Assembly (NCBI RefSeq): GCF_003688995.1
Contig: NZ_PENI01000011.1
Coordinates: 62,001 to 126,000, forward strand
From: Streptomyces shenzhenensis
Lineage (GTDB): Bacteria > Actinomycetota > Actinomycetes > Streptomycetales > Streptomycetaceae
Direction: 5' to 3'
DNA length: 64,000 bases
Part shown: piece after piece, positions 19,287-28,609 of the stretch
How positions within the stretch are numbered: the first letter of the stretch is position 1
Layout: each line of letters begins with the position of its first letter
Made by a program: the position numbers and the translations under genes
The notes under the pieces: generated by a model
What the model saw: the letters and a program-made list of their open reading frames with translations, nothing else
What the model was told of the DNA's origin: nothing
Database searches by the model: none

Positions 19287-19811
19287 ATGTCCAAGCACAC
19301 GCTCTCCGTCCTGGTGGAGAACACGCCGGGTATCCTCGCCCGGATCGCCGCCCTGTTCTCCCGCCGCGGCTTCAACATCGACTCGCTCGCGGTCGGCGTC
19401 ACGGAACACCCCGACATCTCCCGCATCACCATCGTGGTGGGCGTCGAGGACCTGCCGCTCGAGCAGGTGACCAAGCAGCTCAACAAGCTCGTCAACGTCC
19501 TGAAGATCGTCGAGCTGGAGCCGGCACAGGCGGTGCAGCGCGAACTCGTTCTGGTGAAGGTGCGCGCCGACAACGAGACGCGCTCCCAGATCGTCGAGAT
19601 CGTCCAGCTGTTCCGCGCGAAGACGGTCGACGTCTCCCCGGAGGCCGTGACCGTGGAGGCCACCGGATCCGGCGAGAAGCTGTCCGCCATGCTCAAGATG
19701 CTGGAGCCGTTCGGCATCAAGGAGCTGGTCCAGTCCGGCACCATCGCGATCGGGCGCGGTGCCCGCTCGATCACGGACCGGTCGCTGCGCGCACTCGACC
19801 GGTCGGCATAA
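19287..19811 (+). CDS. ilvN: Acetolactate synthase small (regulatory) subunit
   Basis: 174 residues, 20 bases after ilvB with GAGGAAG upstream. The N-terminal ACT domain (HTLSVLVENTPGILARIAAL and FNIDSLAVGVTEHPDISR) binds valine for feedback inhibition. A second ACT-like half starts near residue 80 (RELVLVKVRADNETRSQ) and ends in IKELVQSGTIAIGRG. It activates IlvB and makes it valine-sensitive. Confidence 0.97.
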   Translation: MSKHTLSVLVENTPGILARIAALFSRRGFNIDSLAVGVTEHPDISRITIVVGVEDLPLEQVTKQLNKLVNVLKIVELEPAQAVQRELVLVKVRADNETRSQIVEIVQLFRAKTVDVSPEAVTVEATGSGEKLSAMLKMLEPFGIKELVQSGTIAIGRGARSITDRSLRALDRSA

Positions 19812-19878
19812 CGACGCATCGGGCCGGCCGGGGGAACCTGGCCGCCCGTATGCCGAGACCCCGAATCGTCCTTTCCCT

Positions 19879-19895
19879 CCACCGTCATACGGTGG
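19879..19895 (+). repeat. Small hairpin between ilvN and ilvC
   Basis: CCACCG-TCATA-CGGTGG, a perfect 6-bp stem with a 5-base loop, 34 bases before the ilvC start. It could slow decay or set the ilvC level relative to ilvBN, or be an operator dyad. No T-run follows, so it is not a clear terminator. Confidence 0.4.
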
Positions 19896-19929
19896 GAGCA
19901 ACACCTGCACACCAAGGAGAGAACCCAAA

Positions 19930-20928
<999 letters not shown>

Positions 20929-20937
20929 GCCTCATGA

Positions 20938-20970
20938 AACGGGGCCGGGGCGGATCGCTCCGGCCCCGTT
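20938..20970 (+). terminator. Terminator after ilvC
   Basis: AACGGGGCCGG (20938-20948) pairs with CCGGCCCCGTT (20960-20970), 11 bp without mismatch, 9 bases after the ilvC stop. It ends the ilvBNC unit. Confidence 0.85.
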
Positions 20971-21160
20971 GTCCATCCCGTCCAGCCCCGGACGGGTGAT
21001 CCTTCCGCAGAGGCGCAGAACGGCTTTCGCCACGCCACTACACTGCTGCACAACACGCGTCAGGCCCACAGCGTCGTGCGTCTTCCGCGGCTAGCCCCCT
21101 CTCCTCCGCCTGCGGCCGTCGGGACGGCCGTCCGCACGCTTTGGACTTGTGAGGACTCAC

Positions 21161-22750
21161 GTGAGCTCGAAACCTGTCGTACTCATCGCCGAAGAGCTGT
21201 CGCCCGCGACCGTGGACGCGCTCGGCCCCGACTTCGAGATCCGGCACTGCAACGGCGCCGACCGAGCCGAACTGCTCCCTGCCATCGCCGACGTCGACGC
21301 GATCCTGATCCGCTCCGCCACCAAGGTGGATGCCGAGGCCATCGCCGCCGCGCACCAGCTGAAGGTCGTCGCGCGAGCCGGCGTCGGCCTGGACAACGTC
21401 GACGTCTCCGCCGCCACCAAGGCCGGCGTGATGGTCGTCAACGCCCCCACCTCCAACATCGTCACCGCGGCCGAGCTGGCCTGCGGCCTGATCCTCGCCA
21501 CCGCCCGCAATATCCCGCAGGCCAACGCCGCGCTGAAGAACGCCGAGTGGAAGCGCAGCAAGTACACCGGTGTCGAGCTGGCCGAGAAGACCCTCGGCGT
21601 CGTGGGCCTCGGCCGTATCGGCGCGCTCGTCGCGCAGCGCATGTCCGCCTTCGGCATGAAGGTCGTCGCGTACGACCCCTACGTCCAGCCCGCCCGGGCC
21701 GCCCAGATGGGCGTCAAGGTGCTGTCCCTTGACGAGCTGCTGGAGGTGTCCGACTTCATCACCGTGCACCTGCCGAAGACCCCCGAGACCCTCGGGCTGA
21801 TCGGCCAGGAGGCGCTGCGCAAGGTCAAGCCGAACGTGCGCATCGTCAACGCGGCGCGCGGCGGCATCGTCGACGAGGAGGCGCTGTACGCGGCGCTGAA
21901 GGAGGGCCGGGTCGCCGGCGCCGGCCTCGACGTGTACACCAAGGAGCCGTGCACGGACTCCCCGCTGTTCCAGTTCGACCAGGTCGTGTGCACCCCGCAC
22001 CTCGGCGCCTCCACCGACGAGGCCCAGGAGAAGGCGGGCATCGCGGTCGCCAAGTCGGTGCGGCTGGCTCTCGCGGGCGAGCTGGTCCCGGACGCAGTGA
22101 ATGTGCAGGGCGGTGTCATCGCCGAGGACGTCAAGCCGGGCCTGCCGCTCGCCGAGCGGCTCGGCCGGATCTTCACCGCGCTCGCCGGTGAGGTCGCCGT
22201 CCGGCTCGATGTCGAGGTGTACGGCGAGATCACCCAGCACGATGTGAAGGTGCTGGAGCTGAGCGCCCTCAAGGGTGTCTTCGAGGACGTCGTCGCCGAG
22301 ACGGTGTCGTATGTGAACGCGCCGCTGTTCGCCCAGGAGCGGGGCGTCGAGGTGCGCCTGACCACCAGCTCCGAGTCGGCGGACCACCGCAACGTCGTCA
22401 CCGTGCGCGGCACGCTCGCGGGCGGCGAGGAGGTGTCGGTCTCCGGCACGCTGACCGGCCCGAAGAACGTGCAGAAGATCGTCGCCGTCGGTGAGTACGA
22501 CGTCGACCTCGCCCTCGCCGACCACATGGTCGTGCTGCGGTACGAGGACCGTCCGGGTGTCGTCGGCACCGTCGGCCGCATCCTCGGCGAGGCGGGCATC
22601 AACATCGCCGGCATGCAGGTGGCCCGCGCCACGGTGGGCGGCGAGGCGCTGGCCGTGCTGACCGTGGACGACACGGTGGGCGCGGCTGTGCTGGGGGAGG
22701 TCGCGGCGGAGATCGGCGCGGCGTCCGCCCGCTCGGTGAACCTGGTCTGA
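21161..22750 (+). CDS. serA: D-3-phosphoglycerate dehydrogenase
   Basis: 529 residues, the long form. Catalyses the first step of serine synthesis with NAD. The nucleotide motif is LGVVGLGRIGALVAQRMSAFG (split near residues 146-166). Catalytic Arg is in VNAARGGIVDEEALYA, Glu in DVYTKEPCTDSPLF and His in CTPHLGASTDEAQ. An allosteric substrate-binding domain spans about 320-450, and an ACT domain (HMVVLRYEDRPGVVGTVG onward) ends the protein, so serine inhibition is likely. GTG 21161 follows GAGGACTCAC; a GTG four codons upstream is part of that ribosome site. A TACACT -10-like box sits at about 21037-21042. Confidence 0.96.
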   Translation: MSSKPVVLIAEELSPATVDALGPDFEIRHCNGADRAELLPAIADVDAILIRSATKVDAEAIAAAHQLKVVARAGVGLDNVDVSAATKAGVMVVNAPTSNIVTAAELACGLILATARNIPQANAALKNAEWKRSKYTGVELAEKTLGVVGLGRIGALVAQRMSAFGMKVVAYDPYVQPARAAQMGVKVLSLDELLEVSDFITVHLPKTPETLGLIGQEALRKVKPNVRIVNAARGGIVDEEALYAALKEGRVAGAGLDVYTKEPCTDSPLFQFDQVVCTPHLGASTDEAQEKAGIAVAKSVRLALAGELVPDAVNVQGGVIAEDVKPGLPLAERLGRIFTALAGEVAVRLDVEVYGEITQHDVKVLELSALKGVFEDVVAETVSYVNAPLFAQERGVEVRLTTSSESADHRNVVTVRGTLAGGEEVSVSGTLTGPKNVQKIVAVGEYDVDLALADHMVVLRYEDRPGVVGTVGRILGEAGINIAGMQVARATVGGEALAVLTVDDTVGAAVLGEVAAEIGAASARSVNLV

Positions 22751-22762
22751 GCCGCCGTACCC

Positions 22763-22777
22763 GGGGGCTTTGCCCCC
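22763..22777 (+). terminator. Short GC hairpin after serA
   Basis: GGGGGC-TTT-GCCCCC, a 6-bp stem with a 3-base loop, 13 bases after the serA stop. A weak terminator at best. Confidence 0.45.
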
Positions 22778-22817
22778 TCGGCTCACCACCGGTCGTCGGT
22801 CGTCCGCGGGGAACGTC

Positions 22818-22848
22818 GTGGCTGGTCGCGCCGTTCCCCGCGCCCCTT
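22818..22848 (-). repeat. Dispersed copy of the GC-rich repeat found at 41203-41705
   Basis: The run GTGGCTGGTCGCGCCGTT followed by CCCCGCGCCCCTT is the reverse complement of the core of the 81-bp units near 41.2-41.7 kb, with only isolated base differences. It sits between two converging genes, serA and the PucR-type gene. From memory, this core is one of the commonest intergenic repeats in Streptomyces chromosomes. Confidence 0.75.
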
Positions 22849-22874
22849 CAGGGCGTGGCCGAACCGGTACGCCG

Positions 22875-24062
22875 CTAGAGGCGTGCTCCCTTCAGGGCCA
22901 TGTGCAGGAGCAGTCGGTCCTCGCCGTTGTCCAGGTCCAGGCCCGTCAGCTGCTCGACCCGGGACAGCCGGTAGTAGAGGGTCTGGCGGTGGATGCCCAG
23001 CTCGGCGGCCGTGCGTCCGGCCTGGCCCGCGCAGTCGAGGAACACCTCGGCGGTGCGGGCCAGCTCGTGGTGGGCGGGGGCGAGCAGCGGGGCGACCGCC
23101 GGATCGGCTGCCGCCTCGTGCGGCAGGGAGGTCAGCAGCCGGTACGGCCCGATGCGCGCCCATTCGGCGATGGGCCCGAGCCTCGGCTCGGCCAGCGCCG
23201 CGCGCGCCGCCCCGACCGCCTCCTGCCAGGCGGTCCCCAGTTCGGCGAGCCCCGTCCGGGCGGCCGCGATCCCGGCCGCCCGCCTCCCGTCCGCCCGCTC
23301 CAGCAGCCGCCCCGCCGCGGACACCGCCGGCCCCGCCGTGGCCGTCGACCGCAGCCGCACCAGCAGCGCCAGCGACTGCCTGGCGGCGCCCCAGGGCACC
23401 GTGCACAACGCGGTGGCGCCCGGCAGCGTACGGACCGAGGGGGCGTCGTCCGGGTCCGCCGACGGCCAGGGGGCCACGCACACCACGGTGTGCGGGCCGT
23501 CCGACCGGGCGCCCAGGGCGGTGCGCAGCTCCGCCACCGCCATGTCCCGCTGCCAGCCACGCTCCGCGGTCAGCACCGCCCGCAGCTCCCGGGTCAGATC
23601 GGCGCCGGCCTGCGCCTCGTCCGCGAGCAGCGCGCCGATCCGGGCGGTGACCGGCATCGCCGCGGCCAGCTGCCGCTCGCTCGGACCCGGATCGTCGTCC
23701 AGGAGCCAGACGTAGCCGAGGACGACACCCCGATGGCGCACCGGCAGACAGATGCGGCCCCGGTACACCCCGGCCTCCGGGGTGGGCGGGATGCGCACCG
23801 GCCCGGTCGCCCGGGTGATGCCGAAGCCCTCGAACCAGGTGCGGACCGCCGCCGTCGAGCGCCGGGTCAGGATCGACCGGGTGCGGACCGGGTCGAGGGC
23901 CGACGCGTCCAGTTCGCCCTCGCTGTCGTACGCGCCGAAGGCGATCAGCTCGAAGTCCCGGTTCTCCAGGGTCGCCGGCGCGCCCAGCAGCTCCGAGATC
24001 TCGTCCACCAGCTCCTGGTAGTCACCCTTGTAATCCGCCGTCACCCGGGCATTCTCCCGCAT
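22875..24062 (-). CDS. PucR-family transcriptional regulator, probable control of proline catabolism
   Basis: About 395 residues from ATG 24062; GTG 24044, with GGGAG upstream, and ATG 24083 are alternatives. The C-terminal PucR helix-turn-helix reads CAGQAGRTAAELGIHRQTLY and YRLSRVEQLTGLDLDNGEDR. The middle is the GGDEF-like/CdaR region; the N-terminus begins ADYKGDYQELVDEISELLG. It is divergent from the proline dehydrogenase and P5C dehydrogenase genes, 163 bases away, so I infer a PutR-type activator responding to proline. Streptomyces PutR is such a PucR-type regulator (from memory). Confidence 0.85.
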   Translation of the reverse strand: MRENARVTADYKGDYQELVDEISELLGAPATLENRDFELIAFGAYDSEGELDASALDPVRTRSILTRRSTAAVRTWFEGFGITRATGPVRIPPTPEAGVYRGRICLPVRHRGVVLGYVWLLDDDPGPSERQLAAAMPVTARIGALLADEAQAGADLTRELRAVLTAERGWQRDMAVAELRTALGARSDGPHTVVCVAPWPSADPDDAPSVRTLPGATALCTVPWGAARQSLALLVRLRSTATAGPAVSAAGRLLERADGRRAAGIAAARTGLAELGTAWQEAVGAARAALAEPRLGPIAEWARIGPYRLLTSLPHEAAADPAVAPLLAPAHHELARTAEVFLDCAGQAGRTAAELGIHRQTLYYRLSRVEQLTGLDLDNGEDRLLLHMALKGARL

Positions 24063-24111
24063 TTCCGAGCTGCCTTCATACATCTGTCTGAGATCGGGTG
24101 AGCGGATGCGT

Positions 24112-24121
24112 GACAGCTGTC
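24112..24121. promoter_or_regulatory. Palindrome in the divergent regulator/putB promoter
   Basis: GACAGCTGTC, a perfect 10-bp palindrome between the regulator start and putB. It is a candidate operator or part of one; a second weak dyad, CACGG-7-CCGTG, lies at 24154-24170. Confidence 0.35.
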
Positions 24122-24225
24122 GATGGCCCACGATCGGAGGGATCCTTAGGTTTCACGGTGGTTCTCCGTGCCGTACCCGATTCGTCGGCTGTCGGCCCTT
24201 CGGTGCTCTGTTGTGGAGGTGCCCC

Positions 24226-25152
24226 GTGCTGGGTCCCGTGATTCTCGCCGCGTCGCGCAGCGACCGGATGCGCCGCCTGATCTCGGCGGCCCCCGTGACC
24301 AAGCAGGTCGTCGACCGCTTCATCCCCGGCGAGACGGTGGCCGACATCGTCCCGGTCATCCAGGACCTGACCGGCAAGGGTCTCGAACTGACCATGGACG
24401 TCGTCGGCGAGGACATCACCACCCCCGAGCAGGCCACCGCGGCCCGGGACGCCTATCTCGAACTGACCGGCCGCCTGGCGGACCTGGGGCTCGGCCGGAA
24501 GGTCGAGATGTCCGTCAAGCTCTCCATGTTCGGCCAGTCCCTGGACGGCGGCCACGAACTGGCCCTGAAGAACGTGCGGTCCGTCGTCGAGGCCGCCGCC
24601 GCCATCGGCACGACCGTCACCCTCGACGCCGAGGACCACACCACCCTCGACTCGATGTTCGCGATCCACGAGGAGCTGCGGACGGACTTCCCGCAGACCG
24701 GCTGTGTCATCCAGGCCTACCTCTTCCGCACCGAGGCCGACGCCCGTCGGCTCGCCGCGAGCGGCAGCCGGGTGCGGCTCGTGAAGGGCGCCTACAAGGA
24801 GCCCGCCGAGGTCGCGTACCAGCAGAAGCACGAGATCGACAAGGCGTATGTACGGATCCTGCGGACGCTGATGGACGGCACGGGGTACCCGATGATCGGG
24901 TCCCACGACCCGCGGCTGATCTCCATCGCCCAGGAGCTCGCCCGCAAGGCCGGCCGCAAGCCGGACGAGTACGAGTTCCAGATGCTCTACGGCATCCGCA
25001 GCGAGGAGCATCTGCGGCTCGCCGCCGAGGGCCACCGCATGCGCGTCTACACCGCCTACGGCACCGACTGGTACGGCTACTTCATGCGGCGCCTCGCGGA
25101 GAAGCCGGCCAACCTGCGGTTCTTCGCGCGCAGCATGATCACCAAGGGCTGA
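24226..25152 (+). CDS. putB: Proline dehydrogenase
   Basis: 308 residues, the short monofunctional form typical of Gram-positive bacteria. Oxidises proline to pyrroline-5-carboxylate with FAD and passes electrons to the respiratory chain. Barrel motifs are VEMSVKLSMFGQSLDGG, VTLDAEDHTTLDSMF, CVIQAYLFRTEADARRL, RLVKGAYKEPAEVAYQ and YEFQMLYGIR. GTG start fits TGGAGG seven bases upstream. It is followed after 34 bases by the P5C dehydrogenase gene, so the two oxidation steps to glutamate are made together. Confidence 0.95.
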   Translation: MLGPVILAASRSDRMRRLISAAPVTKQVVDRFIPGETVADIVPVIQDLTGKGLELTMDVVGEDITTPEQATAARDAYLELTGRLADLGLGRKVEMSVKLSMFGQSLDGGHELALKNVRSVVEAAAAIGTTVTLDAEDHTTLDSMFAIHEELRTDFPQTGCVIQAYLFRTEADARRLAASGSRVRLVKGAYKEPAEVAYQQKHEIDKAYVRILRTLMDGTGYPMIGSHDPRLISIAQELARKAGRKPDEYEFQMLYGIRSEEHLRLAAEGHRMRVYTAYGTDWYGYFMRRLAEKPANLRFFARSMITKG

Positions 25153-25186
25153 ACCACACCGCTCAAGTCAAGGAGTTACGGATCCC

Positions 25187-26818
25187 ATGGACGCTGTGAC
25201 CCAGGTCCCCACCCCCGTCAACGAGCCGGTGCACGGCTACGCCCCCGGCTCGCCCGAGCGTGCCCGTCTGGAGGCCAAGCTCAAGGAGCTGGCCGAGAAC
25301 CCGATCGAGCTGCCGATGACCATCGGCGGCGAGCAGCGGATGGGCGGCGGCGAGGCCTTCCAGGTCGTCCAGCCGCACCACCACAAGGCCGTCATCGGCA
25401 CGCTCCGCAACGCCACCCGGCAGGACGCCCAGGACGCCATCGACGCGGCCCTGGCCGCCGCGCCCGCCTGGCGCGCCATGTCCTTCGACGACCGCGCCGC
25501 GATCATCCTGCGCGCCGCCGAACTGCTGGCCGGCCCCTGGCGCGAGACGATCGCCGCCTCCACGATGCTCGGCCAGTCGAAGACCGTGCAGCAGGCCGAG
25601 ATCGACACCCCGTGCGAGCTGGTCGACTTCTGGCGGTTCAACGTCCACTACGCCCGTCAGATCCTGGCCGAGCAGCCCCCGGCCAACTCCCCGGGCGTGT
25701 GGAACCGGCTCGACCACCGCCCGCTGGAGGGCTTCGTCTACGCGATCACGCCGTTCAACTTCTCGGCGATCGCGGGCAACCTGCCCACCGCGCCCGCGCT
25801 GATGGGCAACGTGGTCGTCTGGAAGCCGTCCCCGACCCAGACCCACGCCGCCGTCCTGCTGATGCGGCTCCTGGAGGAGGCCGGCCTGCCCAAGGGCGTC
25901 ATCAACCTCGTCACCGGCGACGGCATCGAGGTCTCCGAGGTCGCCCTGGTCCACCGCGACCTGGCCGGCATCCACTTCACCGGCTCGACCAGGACCTTCC
26001 AGTACCTGTGGAAGACGGTCGGCGAGAACATCGAGAAGTACCGCTCCTACCCGCGGCTGGTCGGCGAGACCGGCGGCAAGGACTTCCTGGTCGCCCACCC
26101 GAGCGCCGACCGCGCGGTCCTCAGGACCGCCCTGACCCGGGGCGCCTTCGAGTACCAGGGCCAGAAGTGCTCGGCCACCTCCCGCGCCTACATCCCGGCG
26201 TCCCTGTGGAACTCCGGCTTCAAGGAGGAGTTCGCGGCCGAGGTCGACCACCTCACCATGGGTGACGTCACCGACCTGGCGAACTTCATCGGCGCCGTGA
26301 TCGACGAGCGGGCCTTCGCCAAGAACAAGGCCGCGATCGACCGCGCCAAGGAGGACCCGGCCTGCACGATCGTCGCGGGCGGCTCCTACGACGACTCGGT
26401 CGGCTACTTCGTCCGCCCCACCGTCATCGAGTGCACCGACCCGGAGAACGAGGTCTTCCGCACCGAGTACTTCGGCCCGGTCCTCGCCGTTCACGTCTAC
26501 GAGGACGACGCGTACGACGAGATGCTGACGCAGATGGAGTCGGTCTCCGACTACGCCCTCACCGGCTCGGTCATCGCCAACGACCGTGCGGCGGCGGCGT
26601 ACACGATGGAGAAGCTCCGCTACGCCGCGGGCAACTTCTACATCAACGACAAGTCGACCGGTGCCGTCGTCGGCCAGCAGCCCTTCGGCGGCGGGCGCGC
26701 CTCCGGCACCAACGACAAGGCCGGCGCCCCGCAGAACCTGCTGCGCTGGACCTCGACCCGCGCCATCAAGGAGACCTTGGTCGCGCCGACCGACTACCCG
26801 TACCCGCACATGGGCTGA
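25187..26818 (+). CDS. pruA: L-glutamate gamma-semialdehyde (P5C) dehydrogenase
   Basis: 543 residues. Oxidises glutamate semialdehyde to glutamate with NAD, the second step of proline use. The aldehyde dehydrogenase fold shows AITPFNFSAIAGNLPTAPAL, the general-base Glu in RLVGETGGKDFLVAHPS, and the catalytic Cys in YQGQKCSATSRAYIP. The C-terminus is GQQPFGGGRASGTNDKAG. ATG start with AAGGAG upstream. Ends in a long perfect terminator. Confidence 0.96.
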   Translation: MDAVTQVPTPVNEPVHGYAPGSPERARLEAKLKELAENPIELPMTIGGEQRMGGGEAFQVVQPHHHKAVIGTLRNATRQDAQDAIDAALAAAPAWRAMSFDDRAAIILRAAELLAGPWRETIAASTMLGQSKTVQQAEIDTPCELVDFWRFNVHYARQILAEQPPANSPGVWNRLDHRPLEGFVYAITPFNFSAIAGNLPTAPALMGNVVVWKPSPTQTHAAVLLMRLLEEAGLPKGVINLVTGDGIEVSEVALVHRDLAGIHFTGSTRTFQYLWKTVGENIEKYRSYPRLVGETGGKDFLVAHPSADRAVLRTALTRGAFEYQGQKCSATSRAYIPASLWNSGFKEEFAAEVDHLTMGDVTDLANFIGAVIDERAFAKNKAAIDRAKEDPACTIVAGGSYDDSVGYFVRPTVIECTDPENEVFRTEYFGPVLAVHVYEDDAYDEMLTQMESVSDYALTGSVIANDRAAAAYTMEKLRYAAGNFYINDKSTGAVVGQQPFGGGRASGTNDKAGAPQNLLRWTSTRAIKETLVAPTDYPYPHMG

Positions 26819-26834
26819 CCAGCCCCCCGAACGC

Positions 26835-26875
26835 GGGCCGGGAAGCCTGACCCCCCTAAACAGGCTTCCCGGCCC
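26835..26875 (+). terminator. Strong terminator after pruA
   Basis: Perfect 15-bp stem GGGCCGGGAAGCCTG (26835-26849) with CAGGCTTCCCGGCCC (26861-26875), loop of 11 bases, 16 bases after the stop. Confidence 0.92.
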
Positions 26876-26879
26876 GTAT

Positions 26880-27582
26880 CCATGTCCGGCACCGTGCCAC
26901 GGCGAGCGGGGCCTGTTCGGCGATCCCGCCGGGCTCCTGGCGGACGCGAACCCGGTGATCCGCTGGGACGAGCGCGCGTTTCGTGCCGACCTACGCACTG
27001 CCCCACCCGCAGCGGGTGCTCCGGCCGTATGGCCCGTTGGGACCGGGAGTGGGAGCTGCTGGGACGTCACCAGGGCCCGAGGACGGGGGAACCGCCATGA
27101 CCGAAGGCTCGCGCGGACGCAGGGGGCCGCTCCTGTCGTCCGGGCCCGGTGCCCACGTCCGCCGACGGGCCCGGCTGCGCGGCGATCTGCCGGCCGGGGG
27201 CGGTTGTCTGCTTACGTCCGCTGTCGGTCAGCCCGGAGTCCACGACGGCCCTGGTGACGGCCACGGTGGTCGGCCCGCCGGCCGGCGCGGATCCTTCGGC
27301 TGGGTTTCCTCGCGGATCTGCTCTGCCGCCCGGTCCTGGTCGGCGGCGGTGGCCGCGTATCGGGCCCGGTGCCGCGGGCAGTGAGCCATGGGTGGGTGCG
27401 GTCGGCCGCCGAACGGCCCGGCCGGGGAACTGACGGACCGTCTGCGGCGAGTCTGCGGACCGGGGGCACCCCCGAACCGGTGGTGGCCTGTGCCGCCCTC
27501 GGCGTACCCGTCGTCACATCCGCCCGGCGCACCGCCGTGGACTCCCCGGGGCGATTCCCGCCGTAGTCGAGATGATTGGCGT
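26880..27582. other. About 700 bases without a convincing gene
   Basis: Several short frames are open on both strands because of the GC content, but none shows a known fold. The best start is ATG 27097 (95 residues, after GGGGGAACCGCC), whose protein is a low-complexity Gly/Arg/Ala mix. The stretch may be gene remnants; I cannot assign any. Confidence 0.5.
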
Positions 27583-28122
27583 ATGGCCTTCACCGTGCGT
27601 ACCGCTCACACCGCCGAGTTGGATTCCGCCGATCTCCGCGCCGTCCGTTCCCTTCTGCACGACGGTTTCGCCGGCGGGTTCAGTGATGCGGACTTCGAGC
27701 ACGCGCTGGGCGGCATGCACGCCCTGGTGCACGGCGAGGACGGGATCGTCGCGCACGGCTCGGTCGTCATGCGGCGGGCGCGGCACCGGGGGCGGTGGCT
27801 GCGCATCGGGTACGTCGAGGCCGTCGTGGTACGGCCCGCCGAGCGCCGCCGGGGCCTGGGCGGGCAGGTGATGGGCGCCCTGGAACGGGTGGTCGACCGG
27901 GCGTACGACCTCGGCGCGCTGTCGGCGAGCGAGGACGGCGCCCTGCTCTACGGGCCCCGCGGCTGGCGCCCCTGGACCGGCCGGATCCACGCACTCTCGC
28001 CGGACGGGATCGTGCGGCTCGCGGACGAGGAGGGCGGCCTCCTGGTGCGCCCCGCGCTGGCCGCTCCGCCCGACCCCGATCACGAACTGGTCTTCGACTG
28101 GCGTGACGGGGATGTGCTCTGA
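27583..28122 (+). CDS. aac(2')-I: Aminoglycoside 2'-N-acetyltransferase homologue, AAC(2')-I family
   Basis: 179 residues, the usual length for AAC(2')-I. It matches the mycobacterial family along its length: VRTAHTAELDSADLRAVRSL, then FAGGFSDADFEHALGGMHAL, then RIGYVEAVVVRPAERRRGLG carrying the acetyl-CoA loop RRRGLG, then DLGALSASEDGALLYGPRGW, and the C-terminus HELVFDWRDGDVL. The family acetylates the 2'-amine of aminoglycosides; in mycobacteria the chromosomal copies are intrinsic and a housekeeping role is suspected. No aminoglycoside cluster is present nearby, so self-protection is not supported by context. Confidence 0.9.
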   Translation: MAFTVRTAHTAELDSADLRAVRSLLHDGFAGGFSDADFEHALGGMHALVHGEDGIVAHGSVVMRRARHRGRWLRIGYVEAVVVRPAERRRGLGGQVMGALERVVDRAYDLGALSASEDGALLYGPRGWRPWTGRIHALSPDGIVRLADEEGGLLVRPALAAPPDPDHELVFDWRDGDVL

Positions 28123-28123
28123 C

Positions 28124-28146
28124 CCTGCGGATGATGAATCCGCAGG
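28124..28146 (+). terminator. Hairpin after the aac(2')-I homologue
   Basis: CCTGCGGAT (28124-28132) pairs with ATCCGCAGG (28138-28146), 9 bp, loop of 5, starting one base after the stop. Probable terminator without T-run. Confidence 0.7.
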
Positions 28147-28179
28147 TCACAGGGGTGTGACCGGATCCGCCGTCTCAGA

Positions 28180-28197
28180 TAGTAGGAAGTCCGACTA
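28180..28197. promoter_or_regulatory. Imperfect 18-bp palindrome, candidate operator
   Basis: TAGTAGGAAGTCCGACTA fits TAGTnGGAnnTCCnACTA with dyad symmetry. It stands in an AT-richer island 205 bases before the small gene at 28403. The shape is that of a GntR- or LacI-type operator; I cannot name the protein. Confidence 0.45.
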
Positions 28198-28350
28198 ATT
28201 AGGAGACAGCAGCGCCGTCCTCCTTTAGCTTTGTAGGAGCCGAGCGTCTCGCGCGATCCAGCGAATGGCGGTCGTGAGCCGGGCCCGTGCAGGCAACCCC
28301 TGCGGCACCGCTCCCCGCCCCTCCGGCGTCTCGTAACCCCCCTTTTTTTT

Positions 28351-28382
28351 CCGTACCCCAGGTGTTCCGTACTCCAGGTGTA
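28351..28382 (+). repeat. Tandem 16-bp direct repeat after an eight-T run
   Basis: CCGTACCCCAGGTGTT and CCGTACTCCAGGTGTA stand head to tail (two differences), right after CCCCCC and eight T (28343-28350). They end 20 bases before the small gene at 28403, spanning its probable promoter or 5' leader. Confidence 0.65.
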
Positions 28383-28402
28383 TCGCGAAGGAGTCGATCC
28401 GC

Positions 28403-28534
28403 ATGGCCGAGACGACCGTCCGCCGCCGAGTCCGCCACGTGTCCCGCACGAGTGAGTCCGACCGCAAGAACGCCGCCGCTGCCCTTCAGCGCGCCCTCGA
28501 CCGCCGCGACAACGGCGGCCAGACCGGTCACTGA
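28403..28534 (+). CDS. Small conserved basic protein
   Basis: 43 residues, ATG with AAGGAG nine bases upstream. Sequence begins MAETTVRRRVRHVSRTSESD and continues with an amphipathic helix (KNAAAALQRALDRRDNGG). Near-identical 43-44 residue proteins occur across Streptomyces (from memory), which together with the ribosome site supports translation. Function unknown; the charge pattern would suit nucleic-acid or membrane-surface binding. Confidence 0.75.
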   Translation: MAETTVRRRVRHVSRTSESDRKNAAAALQRALDRRDNGGQTGH

Positions 28535-28581
28535 TCACTGAACCGGGCCCGCGCGGCGCGCTGACCCCCTGAAGCCGGGAG

Positions 28582-28602
28582 CCGCACCCGCACGGGGTGC
28601 GG
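28582..28602. terminator. Bidirectional hairpin between convergent genes
   Basis: CCGCACCC (28582-28589) pairs with GGGTGCGG (28595-28602). It lies between the small gene at 28403 and the end of the phosphatase gene on the minus strand, so it could stop both transcripts. Confidence 0.6.
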
Positions 28603-28609
28603 CGCGGCC

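Noticed and set aside
27097..27384. 95-residue frame in the gap after pruA
   Set aside because: Has an acceptable start but no recognisable sequence; left as unassigned within the gap.
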